Counted from the first letter of the stretch, positions 1 through 12,958 are shown. The stretch is 64,000 bases of DNA from Carposina sasakii (GCA_014607495.2 CP053161.1:10425115-10489114); one strand, 5' to 3'. A program made the numbers and translations. Notes: generated by a model from the letters alone, not told the origin.

Positions 1-797
1 CAATAGTCATACCAGTCCCCCTAGCATGACCACGCATCATGGATATCGTATCGTACGATGTTGTATCGTCTCTATACAAAAATTCAACATGGCGGCTATA
101 TTTATCGTATTTTGAAGGCTAACTGTCGATAAATCGGTTTATCATATCGTGTTTCGCAGATCATGCTAGGCTTGCAGAATTATAAGCCTATATCATAAAA
201 CTTATACATACATGTAACTGTTTTATTAACACCTATGCCAGAAGGGGTGCGTGAAGAGGAGTGGGTGGCTTTGTAAGAAATGCAAATTTCTAAGCAATGT
301 GACTATCAGACCATATTATACTGACCCTAAAAGTGTGGGATGAGAGCCGATTATTAAAAAAATGCTAATATGTATTGTGTTAAAGCACAATTTTCTAGTA
401 TGTACTTATATCTATGAAATTGGACCTGTCAGTTGCTAGTTACATTGTTAGTCAAAAGTTTACTCGGTTTATTTTCATTTTAAGTAGATGGATTTATTAC
501 TGCATCAGATAGTACTTACCTATTAACTTTCCTGTCAATATAATTAAGAGTTTCACATCTCTTGCGGTCAGTTTTATGATTATTATAAGGTTGATAACGG
601 AAATGGTCACTGCAAATACTGTTTTTAAGCGAAACACAAAAGTATTGGTCACAGGATGTCATGTGACGACCATTTTCATGTTCTTTAGCAGTCCACAATC
701 GGCTACTTTAATACTGTTTGACCATTTGTGGTGTGGTCATACCACTGTTAATTTTGGTGGTATCTTGTGGACGACAGATTTTGTCTGCTGCACTTCC
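1..797. other. AT-rich stretch, no gene seen
   Basis: No coding region, RNA gene or named repeat was recognised here. Open frames are short and lack domain motifs. The sequence leads into an RTE-type retrotransposon end at its right side. Confidence 0.5.
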
Positions 798-885
798 GTC
801 AATTGTGGCAGTAGCCTTGTGGCGTGCCCTGGGGCATGTCTACGTCCTGCAGTGGACTGCAATGGGCTGAAAAAGAAAGAATAAT
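798..885 (+). mobile_element. RTE-type LINE 3' end (subfamily A)
   Basis: The plus strand reads the end of an RTE-type ORF: a frame resembling VALWRAL.., then a diverged version of GEAYVQQWTAIG, ending in an A-rich tail. It matches the copy at 1425-1600 closely from 'gtggcagtagccttgtggcgtgccctgg' onward (shared stretch, see 1513). Only the last ~85 bp are present, so this is a 5'-truncated dead copy. Confidence 0.7.
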
Positions 886-1424
886 GAACTGTTTAGACTT
901 TTGGGATTTTAGGTAGGTTTAGGTATAATGTATTGTGAACGGTAACGTACGTATTTTTTTATGTGCGACTATGTTTAATGTGCATGGTCTTTCTAGGTAT
1001 ATTTATCTGTTTATTCTACAATACTCCATTACATTACATTACATTGACCAACTCAACAAGTAGCACAAACATAATATACAACTTGCACATTCCAAACTCG
1101 TTCTAAACAAGATAACCAGAGCCAGTGTTCTTTCATAATTCACTAAATAATTACGTAAAAAATAATCGATAAATCTTTACTATTACTATTCACGTCAATA
1201 TACATAATAGTGTCCATGTCAATCGAGTTATGTAAGGCGGTGGATTGAATATGACACAGTTGCATCAGGGACGAAGCCGACTTAATTATAGTTGAATAGA
1301 ACTTATTACAAGCGACCTTGTCAAAGTAAACGGTAGCTCTCGCACAATAAGCTAATCTCACGGTTGCAAGATTTGCTTGTAAGTTGTTTGATACACACGG
1401 TTCTAATGATCAAAGAATAAATCA
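886..1424. other. AT-rich spacer with short ACATT repeats
   Basis: A short tandem run of TTACA/ACATT lies near 1022-1045. No gene or recognised mobile element was seen in the rest. Confidence 0.4.
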
Positions 1425-1600
1425 GCGTTTCCCGTACTGACAACATAGTCCGAAAATCACACTGCGGTCACCAACCCGCCTGCCCAGCGTGGTGACTATG
1501 GGAAAAACCCCCCTGTGGCAGTAGCCTTGTGGCGTGCCCTGGGGGAGGCCTACGTCCAGCAGTGGACTGCAATAGGCTGAAGAAGAAGAAGAAGAAGATG
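1425..1600 (+). mobile_element. RTE-type LINE 3' end (subfamily A) with (GAA)n tail
   Basis: This is the clearest plus-strand copy of subfamily A. It carries the segment around 'cggtcaccaacccgcctgcc' also found, inverted, at 20651-20930. It ends with codons for GEAYVQQWTAIG and a stop, then a (GAA)n tail at 1580-1598. RTE elements characteristically end in a short tandem repeat directly after the ORF, as here. It abuts a family X copy at about 1597. Confidence 0.8.
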
Positions 1601-1712
1601 GCTGTACCACAAAAATCGGGTAGCTGGAACTCCAAGATCAAGAAGGAGATTGTACAGCTACGTTTAGCATGGTATCGTCGTAGATGTAGAAAGATCAGTG
1701 ACATATTGCAAT
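1597..1712 (+). repeat. Family X interspersed repeat (copy at 1.6 kb)
   Basis: Matches the reference copy at 57025-57236 in order: a 'ggctgt...aaaat.gggtagc' end, then 'cagc(t)acgtttagcat', then 'aagatcagtgaca'. It stops before the distal third of the family. Same orientation as the reference copy. No coding function is visible. Confidence 0.6.
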
Positions 1713-4700
1713 TGTATGTAATGTACCTATAATGTTAGTGGTTAAGGTATTGGCAATTTAGAATGACTCAGAAATAAACCTTCTGCTCTAACTATAAATC
1801 AGCTTAAGCCACAGTAGAAGTGAACCAAAGATCAACTTTACCATCTTGAGGTATATTTAGTTTCTAATCTATGCTTATGAAACTAGTTTTAGTTTTCACA
1901 AAATCCAAAAAGCTTTGTCGCGCTCGTAGAGTAGTAGATCGTAAGTAGATAGATCTCTTATATCGTAGTATCTCTTTTAGAGATAAGCTCGTCTTTGTAC
2001 TATTTCTTTTACAACTTACTGTCTATGATAAAAATTTATGTGTACAATAAAGAATACTAAAGAATACTAGATAGTTAGCCATTTATTTTAGCCGTGTGTC
2101 AGACAACTCGCCTTAATAGTAAGATAGATAAAAGCTATTCACGTACATATTTCAATATTACCACGGACCTTGTCAGATGAACAATAAGTAGAATGAGCAG
2201 AATGGCCAGTATACAGAAATGGAGTCTCTACAATAGGTAGCTGAGGAGTATTATAATTATTACATACGTGAGTTGTTGTGGTAGGTGTAAGGCTTAGAAG
2301 GTGAGGACTCTAGTTTTTTACATAGTATTTTACATGTGCCACTGCTGGACAAAGGCCATAGGGTGGGAGCTCACACTTCTATACCTACTTACTATGTTTT
2401 TATGTCTGCGTAAACTTTACAATTCCCGTTATTTCCTTTTCCCTTGGTAATTTTAAGGAAATCCTTTCTTATTAGACTCCTACGTCATGCTAAGAACATA
2501 CCCACCCTCCTTTAGGCCGTCCGTTGATTCTTAGTCATTTTAACCGACTTTAATAAAGAGTGGAGTTCAATGAATAGATTCGTCGGTATATTTCTTATAG
2601 ATGACTAATGAAAAGTAGTTGTGTAATTTTTTATGTGTTGTGTAATTCTACCCAAAGTTTTCCGGGACTCATGATCTAGATGTAATCGCCAAAAAAAAAT
2701 TATGATAGAGCTACCTACCGTAGTTAAGTTTTTCAGGACATGGTTTAACTAAATATCCTAATGACTATTTGAATAAGGTTAGCACGACAATACTGTATGG
2801 CTACACCTATAAATATAAATATTGAATAAGCTGCTTGCAATTTTTCCAAGATTAAGGTAAGGTAACCAAAGGTAAACATAGTAAAGGCAGGTTGTTCTTA
2901 AAATCAATTTAAGCACAAAATTACACTGCAAATATAAAGTAATGATGCCCGTCCGCTTCATAGATTAAACTTTACGAAGAAGCGACAAAGCGGCTATGCA
3001 ATGAATAAATTGCCTACAACGCGAGCAATAAAAGCACGCCACATTAATAAACATGATGTGCGATATTTTGCGCGGCTAGATTAAACAGATACTCTCTATG
3101 AGACCTCCGGGAGACGTTTAACAAACTTAGTCTGCATAGATGAGACGAGCAACAGATAGTTCATGTTTGTGTATTGAATTGTTATTGTACCTAGCGCATG
3201 TTAAGCCAGATAAAAAATGGATGTAAAATTTGCACACACATATCAATGTCTTTGAGGGTAATGGGAGGGACGTGATAACTATTTTATTTATCTTAAATAT
3301 TTTATTTTTTATTTTAAATATAAACTAACCTCTAATTGACTAATATGGAATAAACATTAAAAAATATATACACGGCTGTGTTCCTAGAAATAGGAATAGT
3401 CAGGAATCAGGCGCTAAAAATTGTGTAGAACATACAAATAATTAAAAAACATACCTACTCGTATATAAATTTTAAAACATTCCAAACAGCTCTTTGCAGA
3501 TGGTTATAGTTTAAACTGGAAAAAATCTATGAAATTATCACAAACAAAATAAAAATTGCCTTAAATGTTTTTATAGTACCTACTTTTCAAACAAAAAAAA
3601 CTTAGATAATAATTAATCCACTTAATGTGTGAAATTAATCTCAATCCATTTAAAAAATAATTACCAAAATAAAAACACTGTCCTATCTGTATTTTTATCT
3701 TTGTGCAGTTTTCAACATCTGGATTAAATCTTGTTGTTTAGCTCGAAAAGGATATAAAAATGTATACAGAAAGGCAAAATATCAAGGGCGCTGTTATATT
3801 TACAAAGTTGACTTCTTTAGAGATTCTTAATGCTCAACATGCTTAACGTAGCAGCCGCTGTGCCACCATTTACTAAAATAATGATAACTTAAAAAGTATC
3901 GTACAGGGTGGTAGTGACAATAGGTATTTACTGAAAATCTGATTAATAAACGTATTGTAGAGACAAAATCACTTTCCTCCGTGGTGTAAGTTTAATCAGA
4001 GTATAATATGGGCTGAGGTAGTCTTTGTCTTCAAAACATAACTTGCTTGTTTTTTGAAAAAAAGTTTATAGTTTTCAATATGGAAATGAAAATAAAAGCG
4101 ATTGCTTATTTACTCAATACATGGTAGAATGAAGTTATTTACATTAATTAGATTAATGACATCTTTCGCCAAAAAATATAGTATGATCATTGGACAAAGT
4201 TGCTTTCCACTTTTCCCCTCTCTTCACGGCAATAGAAAAGCGCAGTGACTAAATTCCGCTCCATTTTAAAATTGGAACTGTAAATGTAAAAAATATAAAA
4301 CCTTCAACATTTTTTGTAAATAATCGATGAGGTTTTCTATAATTGACATAAACATGCATCATCTGCTCTTGGCTTGCGGCGGTGGCATACGGTCTTTGTT
4401 TACGAGGAAGCCCAATTACCCCTTCTTACCCAGGGGATAGAGGAACATACCAGTACTTGGTATGAAGCCTAATGGAATATGAATTTTATATAAAAGAGTC
4501 CTTGCTAAGAAAATTCGTCGCATTGCTGTTAGTTTGTTAGATCTACATAGAAACTGAACAATGCTACGCTCAGATATATACCTTAATTAAATAGACCTAA
4601 TGAGTATTTACCTAATATCAATAAAACATGTTAATTAACGTTATATATCGTGTAAAAACTACAATAGAGATTCCAAGACATTTTTTTTTCTCAGCTTGAG

Positions 4701-7407
4701 ATAAATCATTACATTACCTATACTATACTGAGAGCGAACGATTAGATGATATTTTGTTTAGATCTAAGTATTCCTCAGATTGTAAATTTTTTATATAGTC
4801 TTTTATGGATGCGTCGTCTAGCTTTTTCTCAGTCTATGGGTTAAACAGTTGTTTTTATTATACCATGCTTGTAATGATAGGCTGCATGCAGTTCAATGTT
4901 ATTGTGATAAACAACAAGTTTAGACAATAACGAACATAGATGGCGCTACTTGTACGTATTGAAAGTGCAATTGTATAATACCTAATTTCAACCAGATTTG
5001 GTATAGAATTTGATAAGTGGATGACTGAATGCTTATGTTGTTCGACTTACAGAAACAGAATCAATAAAATTCAATGAGCTTGTAAACTTATAATATTACA
5101 AGTATAACGCAAGGGCTAATGGTTTAAATCTAAACTCAAATGACTTCCGATAGATATCTTAAAATTTTTACTATAACTAGCACCGTATGTATGATGTCAA
5201 AACATCACAACATAAGTTGACCAATATGTGAACCATGTATTTTGTTGACCAATAAAAAACCGGAATGCACCTGGTCCTGTCACAGTCAGCCCGTTTTATA
5301 TGGATTCCCGTTCATGAAAATTATCGCCCACTTGATTACACTGAGATGCGTGTACGCAGGTTCACAGACTTCCTTTGTCTTTTTGGGCAAAGCGACGTTA
5401 ACATCGTGAAGGTTGCTTTTTTTTCAAATAGATGTAGTAGTATGTATCACATTTTGCATACCTATAATAACATGGTGTCCTACTAATCGGATTTTAATGA
5501 AACTTGCCAGGTATATTATTGCTTATACATCAGAATAACACAATTGGCTGATGCTATTATATTTTGATTAAAATTTACGCGGATGAACTCTACTTGTACT
5601 AGTGTAATATATTTTTCAACTGGAACCGTTACCTGATAGCACACAACGTACAGTTAAGGGTCTATAAGTCCTCTTTAGACTAACGAAGCCAGCACCAACA
5701 TGGAATACGCAAACACCTTACACGTCCCGAAGCATGGCATCATGCATCTTGGGTAACTTATAATCTTATCCCACAGTTAACAATCACATTCGTACGAGTA
5801 CTGCGTAAATTGTCGCCTCAGGTCCTATTCATGGGACCAGTCAAACGAGACAGTGGCTGGTCGAGTAGTTGTGACAAGTCACTATTTAAGTCATCGTGAG
5901 AATGGTACATATTTGAAAATAGGTGTATTTTTTCTAGCCCTAAAAGGATTTTCGATTACTTTATCCTGATTAACATTTATTTGTTTTTCAGCTGGTAAAC
6001 TACAAAATGATGTAAGTATTTCTTTTACATCGCCTAAAATCTGACCGCGTCTATTGCCTAAAAGAATTTTATAAAGATAGTATGGACCTATTGTGTGCAC
6101 TTATAGTAAAGAATCGCACAGTTTTTGTGCAACTTATGTACCCGTTATATTTTACCCGTAAGTATAAGTACTCGGAGCTTATATCTAAAAATAATTTATA
6201 AATAAATCTAAGTACCACTAATTTTTTGGTCAATGTATTGGTGTTAAGGTCTACTATTACTGATATTCTCGATATATATAAAATGCAAGTTTATGTGTTA
6301 TTTAGTTGTACAAGTTGTGTTATGTTTATTGTGCAGTACAAGACATTGTGCGAGCGACTGTCTAGTGTACCCGAACCTTTATGACTCGCAGTTAGAAAAA
6401 TCTCCACCCTAAGGCGGTATGCCTATTGAGATGCCGAGAATATAAATAAATGACTCTACTTGTTACAAAACGGTCGTTAGATGTATGTAAGTACGTGCAT
6501 GTTTTCTGCAATCAGGTGTATTTTAAAGTTACGTTTTAGGGTCCCGACCTTAAAAGAACATGTATACGAACAGTTTTCATATAGGTGCCTATTACTATTT
6601 TTTAAAACAAATAATATCCTTATTCATATAGGTATTTTGGAAACAACGCTCAATGAACGCTATGTATCTAGTTAATGATGGTAACATTGATATCGCAGTG
6701 TATACAGTACATTCACACAGTACCTGTTATTCAAAAATAATACTCAATACAGGACCCTGTAAATGATCGTGCAAGGAGCTCAATAGGAACACACATCAAA
6801 GGACAATTCCAAAAATAAAAACGACAACAAAATTATTGAAAGGCAGAATGCTAATATTGCTTTGCTTTGATTTTTTCAGTTCCGCTCGACGAAACCGAAT
6901 ACGCGTCAAAATGAAACCAAATCAACCAAAAACGCCATGAAATCATAAATCCGACCTAATTTTGTACGCTGTACGTCATGGAATAACGACCGCGAAGCGA
7001 CAACTTGAAATCTTAATATGAATCGTCTTTAAGCTTCTCACTGTGTCTTATTGAGACCGTCGCCTTTGTACATTTCTACTAATATTTAAAATAGGATTGT
7101 GTTTATGTTTGTATTAAGCGTTTTTATACATAAGAACTTTTGATACGTAGAGATACATATAGGTATATAGAGGGACATAGAAAATTTTGCATGTAAGCTG
7201 CTATTTTTCCTAAAACAGAAAATGTTATTTTATTTTCCTCTAGCTACCTGTATAATATTACATACAGCACGAGTAATATATCGAAAGTATAAAAATCAAT
7301 TTCTTTCTACAAAATGTACTTCGAAATCAAAGCGTTGTCTCTTGGTATTTCGGAATGATACTACCTATAGAATCTGACTGTTTCAATTTATAATTTTGCC
7401 ACTAGAA
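1713..7407. other. Long AT-rich stretch, largely unique
   Basis: No gene was recognised in these 5.7 kb. It contains a small RTE-like remnant at 2336-2378 and a weak family X end near 3364-3400 ('tacacggctgtgttcc'). It also contains a GC-richer unique block at 5640-5880. Open frames at 2779-2961, 5265-5486, 5891-6100 and 6481-6675 show no domain signature and are likely chance. Confidence 0.4.
2336..2378 (-). mobile_element. RTE-like LINE 3' remnant
   Basis: Read on the minus strand this gives 'ggcctttgtccagcagtgg', the common 3'-terminal motif of lepidopteran RTE-type elements. Only ~40 bp survive, so the subfamily cannot be assigned. Confidence 0.5.
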
Positions 7408-7486
7408 CGCATCATCATCATTTACAGCCCTAGGAAGTTCACTGTTGGACATAGACCTCCCCCAACAACCTCCACTTCGAGCGGTC
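7408..7486 (-). mobile_element. RTE-type LINE 3' end (subfamily B)
   Basis: The minus strand encodes a fragment like SDR..WRLLGEVYVQQ with an in-frame stop, followed by an ATG-type repeat tail (plus strand 'catcatcatcat' at 7410). It matches the end of the longer copy at 44379-44928, including the 'gggctgtaaatgatgatg' tail. It is 5'-truncated to about 80 bp. Confidence 0.75.
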
Positions 7487-8244
7487 GGAAGCAGCCTGCA
7501 CTAGAAAGCATACTACGAACATACTGTAAATTACTCAACATCAGCGAAACACTGACAAATGACATGTGTTGGTAGCTGTAATGTAGGAAATACAATGAGG
7601 AGTTGGTTTGATTTCGTTTGTTTATAAAAAATAAATATTGACGATGTTGGAAGCCGGTTATATTCCTTCTGATATATTCACAGCATCCACCACTATAAGG
7701 TCGCCACAAAATAATACTGAACAACTCTGTTTTTAAAAACCTATGGGGATTGATGAAAATGGAAGCGCTTTCAGCCCCACTAGTTCACAAGTTATTGTTT
7801 GGCCCATGTATATGTATTTTAGGATTTGTATTGGATTGTGGTTCTGTCATGCATCAGATAGGTAGCTCCACAACACTCCTATACTAATATTATCATATCT
7901 GCCGTCTTTTATAGTCTATTCTACAGAGGAATATTCACGAATACCCAGTGTCAGATTATCATTCATTGCATCTCCTCTATTTTCATCACTTCATCGTAGC
8001 TGGTAGCCCGAGTCGAATCCCACACTCTCTTTTATTTTTGGAACGACCCACACAGGGCCGTAATCGGATACCTATGAGGGACTGAGGTCTGGAAAAATAT
8101 TGTACGCATTCAGTATGATTATGTAACTTTTAGGATAATTCATAATCATAACCAAGACGCTGTGGATTAAAAAATATATTGTTAACCGGAAAACGTTATA
8201 TATTATATTTTGGGCCTGAACTTGTACATGCACATATTACATAC
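7487..8244. other. Spacer with no recognised gene
   Basis: The frame at 7422-7724 on the minus strand overlaps the RTE remnant and has no independent support. A tRNA-B-box-like string (cgagtcgaatccc) near 8010 suggests an old SINE fragment, but no A box is visible. Confidence 0.35.
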
Positions 8245-8502
8245 ATACATATAATCACGCCTTTATCCCTTACGAGGTAGGCAGAGCACCAAGGGCCGAT
8301 AGAACCACATGGTGCTACTTCTGACCAATTTTGAGGGTATAGTTGAGATGTACAAGTTCGGTTAGTAGTGACAGGTGGTCAGCCCATCGCCTACAAACAC
8401 CAAGACCCTGTTGTCCCTCTACTGACTTGTACAGTATGCCCGGGAAGAGAAGCAGCTGTAGTATTATTCGTTTTTTTTCACTCCAGAGCAGCATAGAAGA
8501 AA
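8245..8502 (+). repeat. Family L interspersed repeat, copy 1
   Basis: About 258 bp that begin with 'acatacatataatcacgcc' and end near 'gagcagcatagaagaa'. Three further copies occur at 14512-14775, 50312-50577 and 55715-55826. The motif 'cctttatccctta cg.ggtaggcagagcacc' is shared by all. All four lie in the same orientation. No A/B box, long inverted ends or coding potential is visible, so its class is unknown. The frame at 8343-8711 is a chance frame across it. Confidence 0.75.
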
Positions 8503-9121
8503 ATATATTTAATGTTGAATTCTGTGTCTCCAGACCTCCTCCTTATTGTAATCTGGTCTCATATTTGTCCATACGTAGTGGGCCAATCCCGGTTTTGACA
8601 ACATTCCCCTATATCTCTTACCCAATTTGTTTGCTGGAAAATCTTGAAACAGGCACTAATACATTTTTTTTTTTATTTTGTTTACAATTGATAGTGTACA
8701 ATAAAGAATAAGAACATTTCAGTGAAATTATATTTCAAGTAACATACCTTAGTAATACAATAATTGCTCTAATAAAGACATAATTTTAATGCACAGCACG
8801 ATGGTACAGTTAAATTTTTTCTACAAAAACCAGTATTACTTGAACTTTTATAAAGTTCTATATTATGAAGAGAAAGGCCTCACTAAAATGGTACTTAAAT
8901 ACTGCTTTAGGCAAAATCCCATAATTTTAACAACATTAAAATACCATGTTATTACTACTCGAAACGTAAAGAAATAATATTTTTATATCAATAATAAAAG
9001 ATTATGTAAGTCGTTGTTAGTCTTTTTTATGTTATTGCCTAGTTCATGTACGGAACATAAAAACAAGATATTTATGTATTAAAGTGTATACAAAAATATA
9101 AATAGAACAATATAAAAGTAA
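8503..9121. other. AT-rich spacer, no gene seen
   Basis: The 62-codon frame at 8789-8977 is rich in Lys, Asn, Phe and Tyr as expected from AT-rich chance sequence and has no recognised motif. Confidence 0.4.
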
Positions 9122-9345
9122 TATTAGGTATATCTGTGATCTACAATAAACTGCCTGTATCTATTGTAGAAATTGATGACGATAGGAAATTTAGACATTC
9201 GCTCACAAGTTTTCTGGTGCATAAAGCATATTACACTATTAGTGAGTATTTAAACGATAAAACAAGGGATGTGACATAGTTTTGTAATTTGTTTGTGACG
9301 TGATATCTGAATTTGTTTTGGTAATTTTAATAAAGAAAGTAGGTA
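9122..9345 (+). pseudogene. LINE ORF2 C-terminal fragment with 3' UTR
   Basis: An open frame from about 9122 to a TAG at 9277-9279 encodes a ~52-residue peptide with IYNKLPVSI near its start and SFLVHKAYYTISEYLN near its end. The pattern 'NKLP...F...L..FL..KAYY.I.EYLND' is the usual C-terminal tail of Jockey/CR1-type non-LTR retrotransposon polymerase proteins, downstream of reverse transcriptase. About 50 bp of 3' UTR follow, with AATAAA at about 9331. The frame is blocked by stops upstream, so it is a severely 5'-truncated, dead copy. It is too short to be found by a 60-codon ORF cutoff. The clade is uncertain. Confidence 0.6.
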
Positions 9346-11604
9346 CTCAATGTGATATGACGATGTAATGGTGGTGGTATTTAAAATAATCTGACATTTT
9401 AATTTAATTAATTTAGCATAATGTTGATTATTATATTACTATTTTTAATTAGCTAAGTATAATGCAAATTCTTTTATAAATTATTTTTAAGAACTCGTAA
9501 ATTTTTGCATGCCATTGTCGGCAAAATAAGAGACTCTAAATCAAACTAACACCAACTTCACCTTATTTTATGCAAATAAAGAATTTTAATTTGAATATAT
9601 CTACGTAAAGTTTTTACCCTCTTGAAAATTCCTGGTTTCATCATCGATCAAGAAGTGCCTTATGTCCTCTTGAACTTTTGAAGGATCATCCGTATCTCCT
9701 AAAACATCAAGAGCTGTTAGACGGAAATAGCCTCTCTATCTCTCTCTTTCCCTCGACGATAATATTAGTGTCTATATGGATTTGATTTTATGTTAAGACG
9801 ATTATGCAAATCTTGGGATTTCGGGGTATATGAGCTGATTGTATTTTATTTAAGGGTATAATAAGGTTATCTGTCACAACAGTGTTAAAAATTCTAATCA
9901 ATCTATAACCTTACCTAGACCTATCTCTAGCTGGCACCTAACCTAATCTACCCGTATCTATAAAGAGTTACGTCGTTACTAAAGCCTAATTGTGCTAAGT
10001 CCGTAATTTTGGATTAATTCTTATGGGTAATTTATTTTTTAAAATATCTATCTTATATACCTACCTATCCTACATTACCACTGTGAACCTAATTCTTGGT
10101 ATAGTTATTCCGAAAAGAAGAAAAGTAAAGTTAATCTAAAATGCAAGTGACACAAAACATTTTCAATAAGCTATCTCGCGGTAAATTCATTTACAAATAC
10201 CGGGTTCTAAGAAATTCTGAATTACACAACCTTTTAGTATCTACTTCTGCATGCAAGGTACAGAATCTCTGTAAAGGGCCTTTCTCACTGCGCGTTTAAT
10301 GCCGTTCAGCTTAAACTTACTCAGTCATAATCCACATTAAAGTCCTTAGTAAATAGAGACAGCGTCAATTTTATCCTTCAGCAACGTATTGGAAAAAAAA
10401 ACCATGTTAGGTAGGTAATTTGTTTTGATTGTATTGGTACCTATTTGTTACTTAAACGCTATCAAACGTGAATATTGCTTTACAAAATATTTTGCAAACA
10501 ATAAAATGTATCCCACAAAAAATCTTACAATATTTCTTTCAAGCAACTGTCAGGAAACTAAAATAAACTTTCATAAACTTCCTCGACAATAATGTAATGT
10601 CACAAAAATGCGGTAGCTGTATAGTGAGCAAAATCCTTTACGTTCATTAATGTCCGCAATTTCTTTGAGAGACTGATAAATTATTAATTGGACGACAATT
10701 TTGAAAACTCTTTAGCTCATAAAAACGGAGCTGCAAGAATTAATGTAATGCGAACAAATAAATATGCTGAGCCATTCCTGAGTGCCTCGAAATGTTTTGA
10801 AAATTGGATTCTTCCCTTTTGAGTTGACTTTTTTAATGTTTAACTTGTGTTTTGATCTTTTACAAGCCCGTATACAACGAATCATAGTTTTGCATTGACG
10901 TTCGTTATAGTGACTTGTGGTAATTTTTACTTATTACCAAATAGTGTGCGTATTTGTGATGGTTTCGCTAACAATCTATGTATGATTCTACTAGATATAT
11001 ATATTTTAAATTATTATCTGATAATTTCACTTATTTCGTCAATGTGCCACCAGCCAAGATATTTCACACTATTAGACCGGTGATAGTTGATGTTGGTTCA
11101 ATATTAATATCAGTGGGATATTCTGAATTAGAAAAGTATCTCCTGGTTACGAAAGTAGAATTTTTAATTTCTGCTTTTTTATATAAAACGCGGCTATTGT
11201 AGAATTTCACTACTACAAATACATGAATGTTGCAGCTAAAATTAAAAGTATAATTGAGGAACTATGCATTACCGCCGTAAGAGCTAATTAATGACTAAAC
11301 GCAAGTGTGAGTGTGTAAAAACGTCATACTATTCACCTTACGTACAATTACCTTAACCATCAAACCAAGCGATCACAAGCATCTCACACAGTGACATGAA
11401 GTAAGAATAGAAAGGAGGTGTGACAACATTTGGTTATAGAAAACAGAGTCGTAGTAACTACGCAAAAGGGTAGACTATGATGGAAACATAGCTTAAGAGT
11501 CAGCTCCGGCCAGCTCTATGAATAAAAAGCGAGCGTCAACCATTGGTCGGTTCATTTAGTTCGCGCAGATTAAGCTCAGCTTTCTCAGCATATTTTTTTT
11601 TTCA
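9346..11604. other. AT-rich stretch, no gene seen
   Basis: No gene, RNA or named repeat recognised. Overlapping frames at 10895-11083 and 10978-11202 are hydrophobic, AT-codon-rich and unsupported. Confidence 0.4.
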
Positions 11605-11860
11605 CACACTACATTTGTGTGAGTATATACATACATTACACATAGATAATCGAGGTCCAAGCTAAGCTTTGCACTTGTATGAGTGTACGTAGATAGTGTA
11701 CTTGTGCGTCGGCCTAGAGCGCAAAGCAAGCGCTTCCTTATTTATACACTAGGCCGCGCGTATAATGTACACGTACACGTCACAGCTTAGTATAGACCGC
11801 GCGGTCTAAGCTCAGAATTTGTATGCTTTGCATTTACGTGAGTGCACAAGCTAAAAAACT
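11605..11860. other. GC/CpG-rich patch with short dyads
   Basis: This block is clearly richer in CG than its surroundings. It contains a perfect 12 bp palindrome GACCGCGCGGTC inside a longer imperfect dyad (about 11783-11812). It also has a GGCCTAG...CTAGGCC pair near 11711-11756 and several alternating runs such as tacacgtacacgt. No ORF or end motif identifies it. It could be an old foldback element or a regulatory island. Confidence 0.4.
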
Positions 11861-12287
11861 ATGACATTGCTGGCTTACACTGATTATCATATCTCCTCTT
11901 TATTCTTTCTTCTGGCATAGCGCCTACATTTCACATTATAAAGGCAAGGTCACACTGGGCGTCCATGAGTGATGTTGACGCGAGTCGCCTTTGACTCCGA
12001 GTCGCTCAAATGTCTATCTAGTATGATGCTCGTTAACATGTATAGTGTGGACTTACATTCTTATTATTTTTATTTTATAAGAATGTAATTTTTATTCTAT
12101 ATTTTTTATGTTTTATTTAGACAGCATTACTTAAGTTCAAAGATTTAAAATATTTTCGTAAATAGAGATAGCTCAATATTATTTAATTTTTAGCGTTATG
12201 TATTAAATTATTCTTTTATTAAAATATATATAACTTATATTATAAATATAGGTAATGCTTAATGCAAATTTTGTTACTTTTTTAAAA

Positions 12288-12485
12288 TCCTACACCTACT
12301 ATAATATTATAAACGCGAAAGTTTGTAAATATGGATGGATGGATGTTTGTTACTCTTTCACGTAAAAACGGCTAGAGCAATTTTAATGAAATTTGGTAAG
12401 GAGTTAGCTGACACCCTGAATTAACACATAGGCTACTTTTTATCCCGGATAATTTCGACATTTTGTTTTTTCTGCAGTTCACTAG
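12288..12485 (+). mobile_element. Non-autonomous Helitron, hairpin deleted
   Basis: The left end is TC with 'aatattataaacgcgaaagt', and the right end is CTAG followed by T. The interior matches the intact copy at 21181-21416 ('gaaatttggta', 'cataggctactttttat', 'acattttgtttttt.tgcagt'). The bases between 'gcagt' and 'tcactag' that form the 3' hairpin in the intact copy are missing. It has no coding capacity. Such elements depend on Rep/helicase supplied by an autonomous Helitron. Confidence 0.8.
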
Positions 12486-12639
12486 TCTATTATACATGAA
12501 AAGCTATTATAAATTATCTGTGATTGGAATAAAATTAGACATTTAGAATTTCCATTAAAATATCACTTAAAAACAACTTAATTCCCTACTCAAAACGTCA
12601 AAAAAAATACTGTATTAATAACCGTACAATGTATGAGCA

Positions 12640-12852
12640 TAACTTTAGTTGATTAAATCCGAGGTCCGGCCTATAGATATTGGCATCACCGAGCGCGCGC
12701 TCGCCGGCCATAATGATTCATTAAGTGCCTCCCCGGGATTACCTTTTTGTAATTGACCGATGATGCGAGAGTGGTATCAGTGCTTCTCTTTTACTCGGGC
12801 GCAAGTGATAAGCGTTGGTCGAAATGTGAATACGACTTGACGCGTGAACTTA
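12640..12852. other. GC-richer unique block
   Basis: Contains 'gagcgcgcgctc' (an 12 bp palindrome-like string) and homeodomain-like words such as 'cataatgattcattaa'. No coding frame with recognisable motifs. It might be a conserved non-coding element, but this cannot be tested here. Confidence 0.25.
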
Positions 12853-12859
12853 CTAGCCT

Positions 12860-12958
12860 ATTAGCGGCCGCCCACGCTTCGTCCGCGTAAAGGGGAATTT
12901 CTTATCAGTATTGATGTGTGGTCTTTTATTGCACCCGTGAAGCCGGCCGGGTTTCTAG
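12860..12958. mobile_element. Two Helitron end fragments facing outward
   Basis: At 12860-12890 the plus strand reads 'gcccacgcttcgtccgcgt', the inverted 3' hairpin of the local Helitron family. At 12930-12958 it reads 'gcacccgtgaagccggccgggtttCTAG' followed by T, a 3' terminus of another Helitron family on the plus strand. Only the ends remain and no interior can be matched. Confidence 0.5.

Noticed and set aside
3901..3925. 'acagggtgg' and similar strings at 30004 and 46703 as MITE ends
   Set aside because: Only 8-10 bp match and no partner arm was found nearby.
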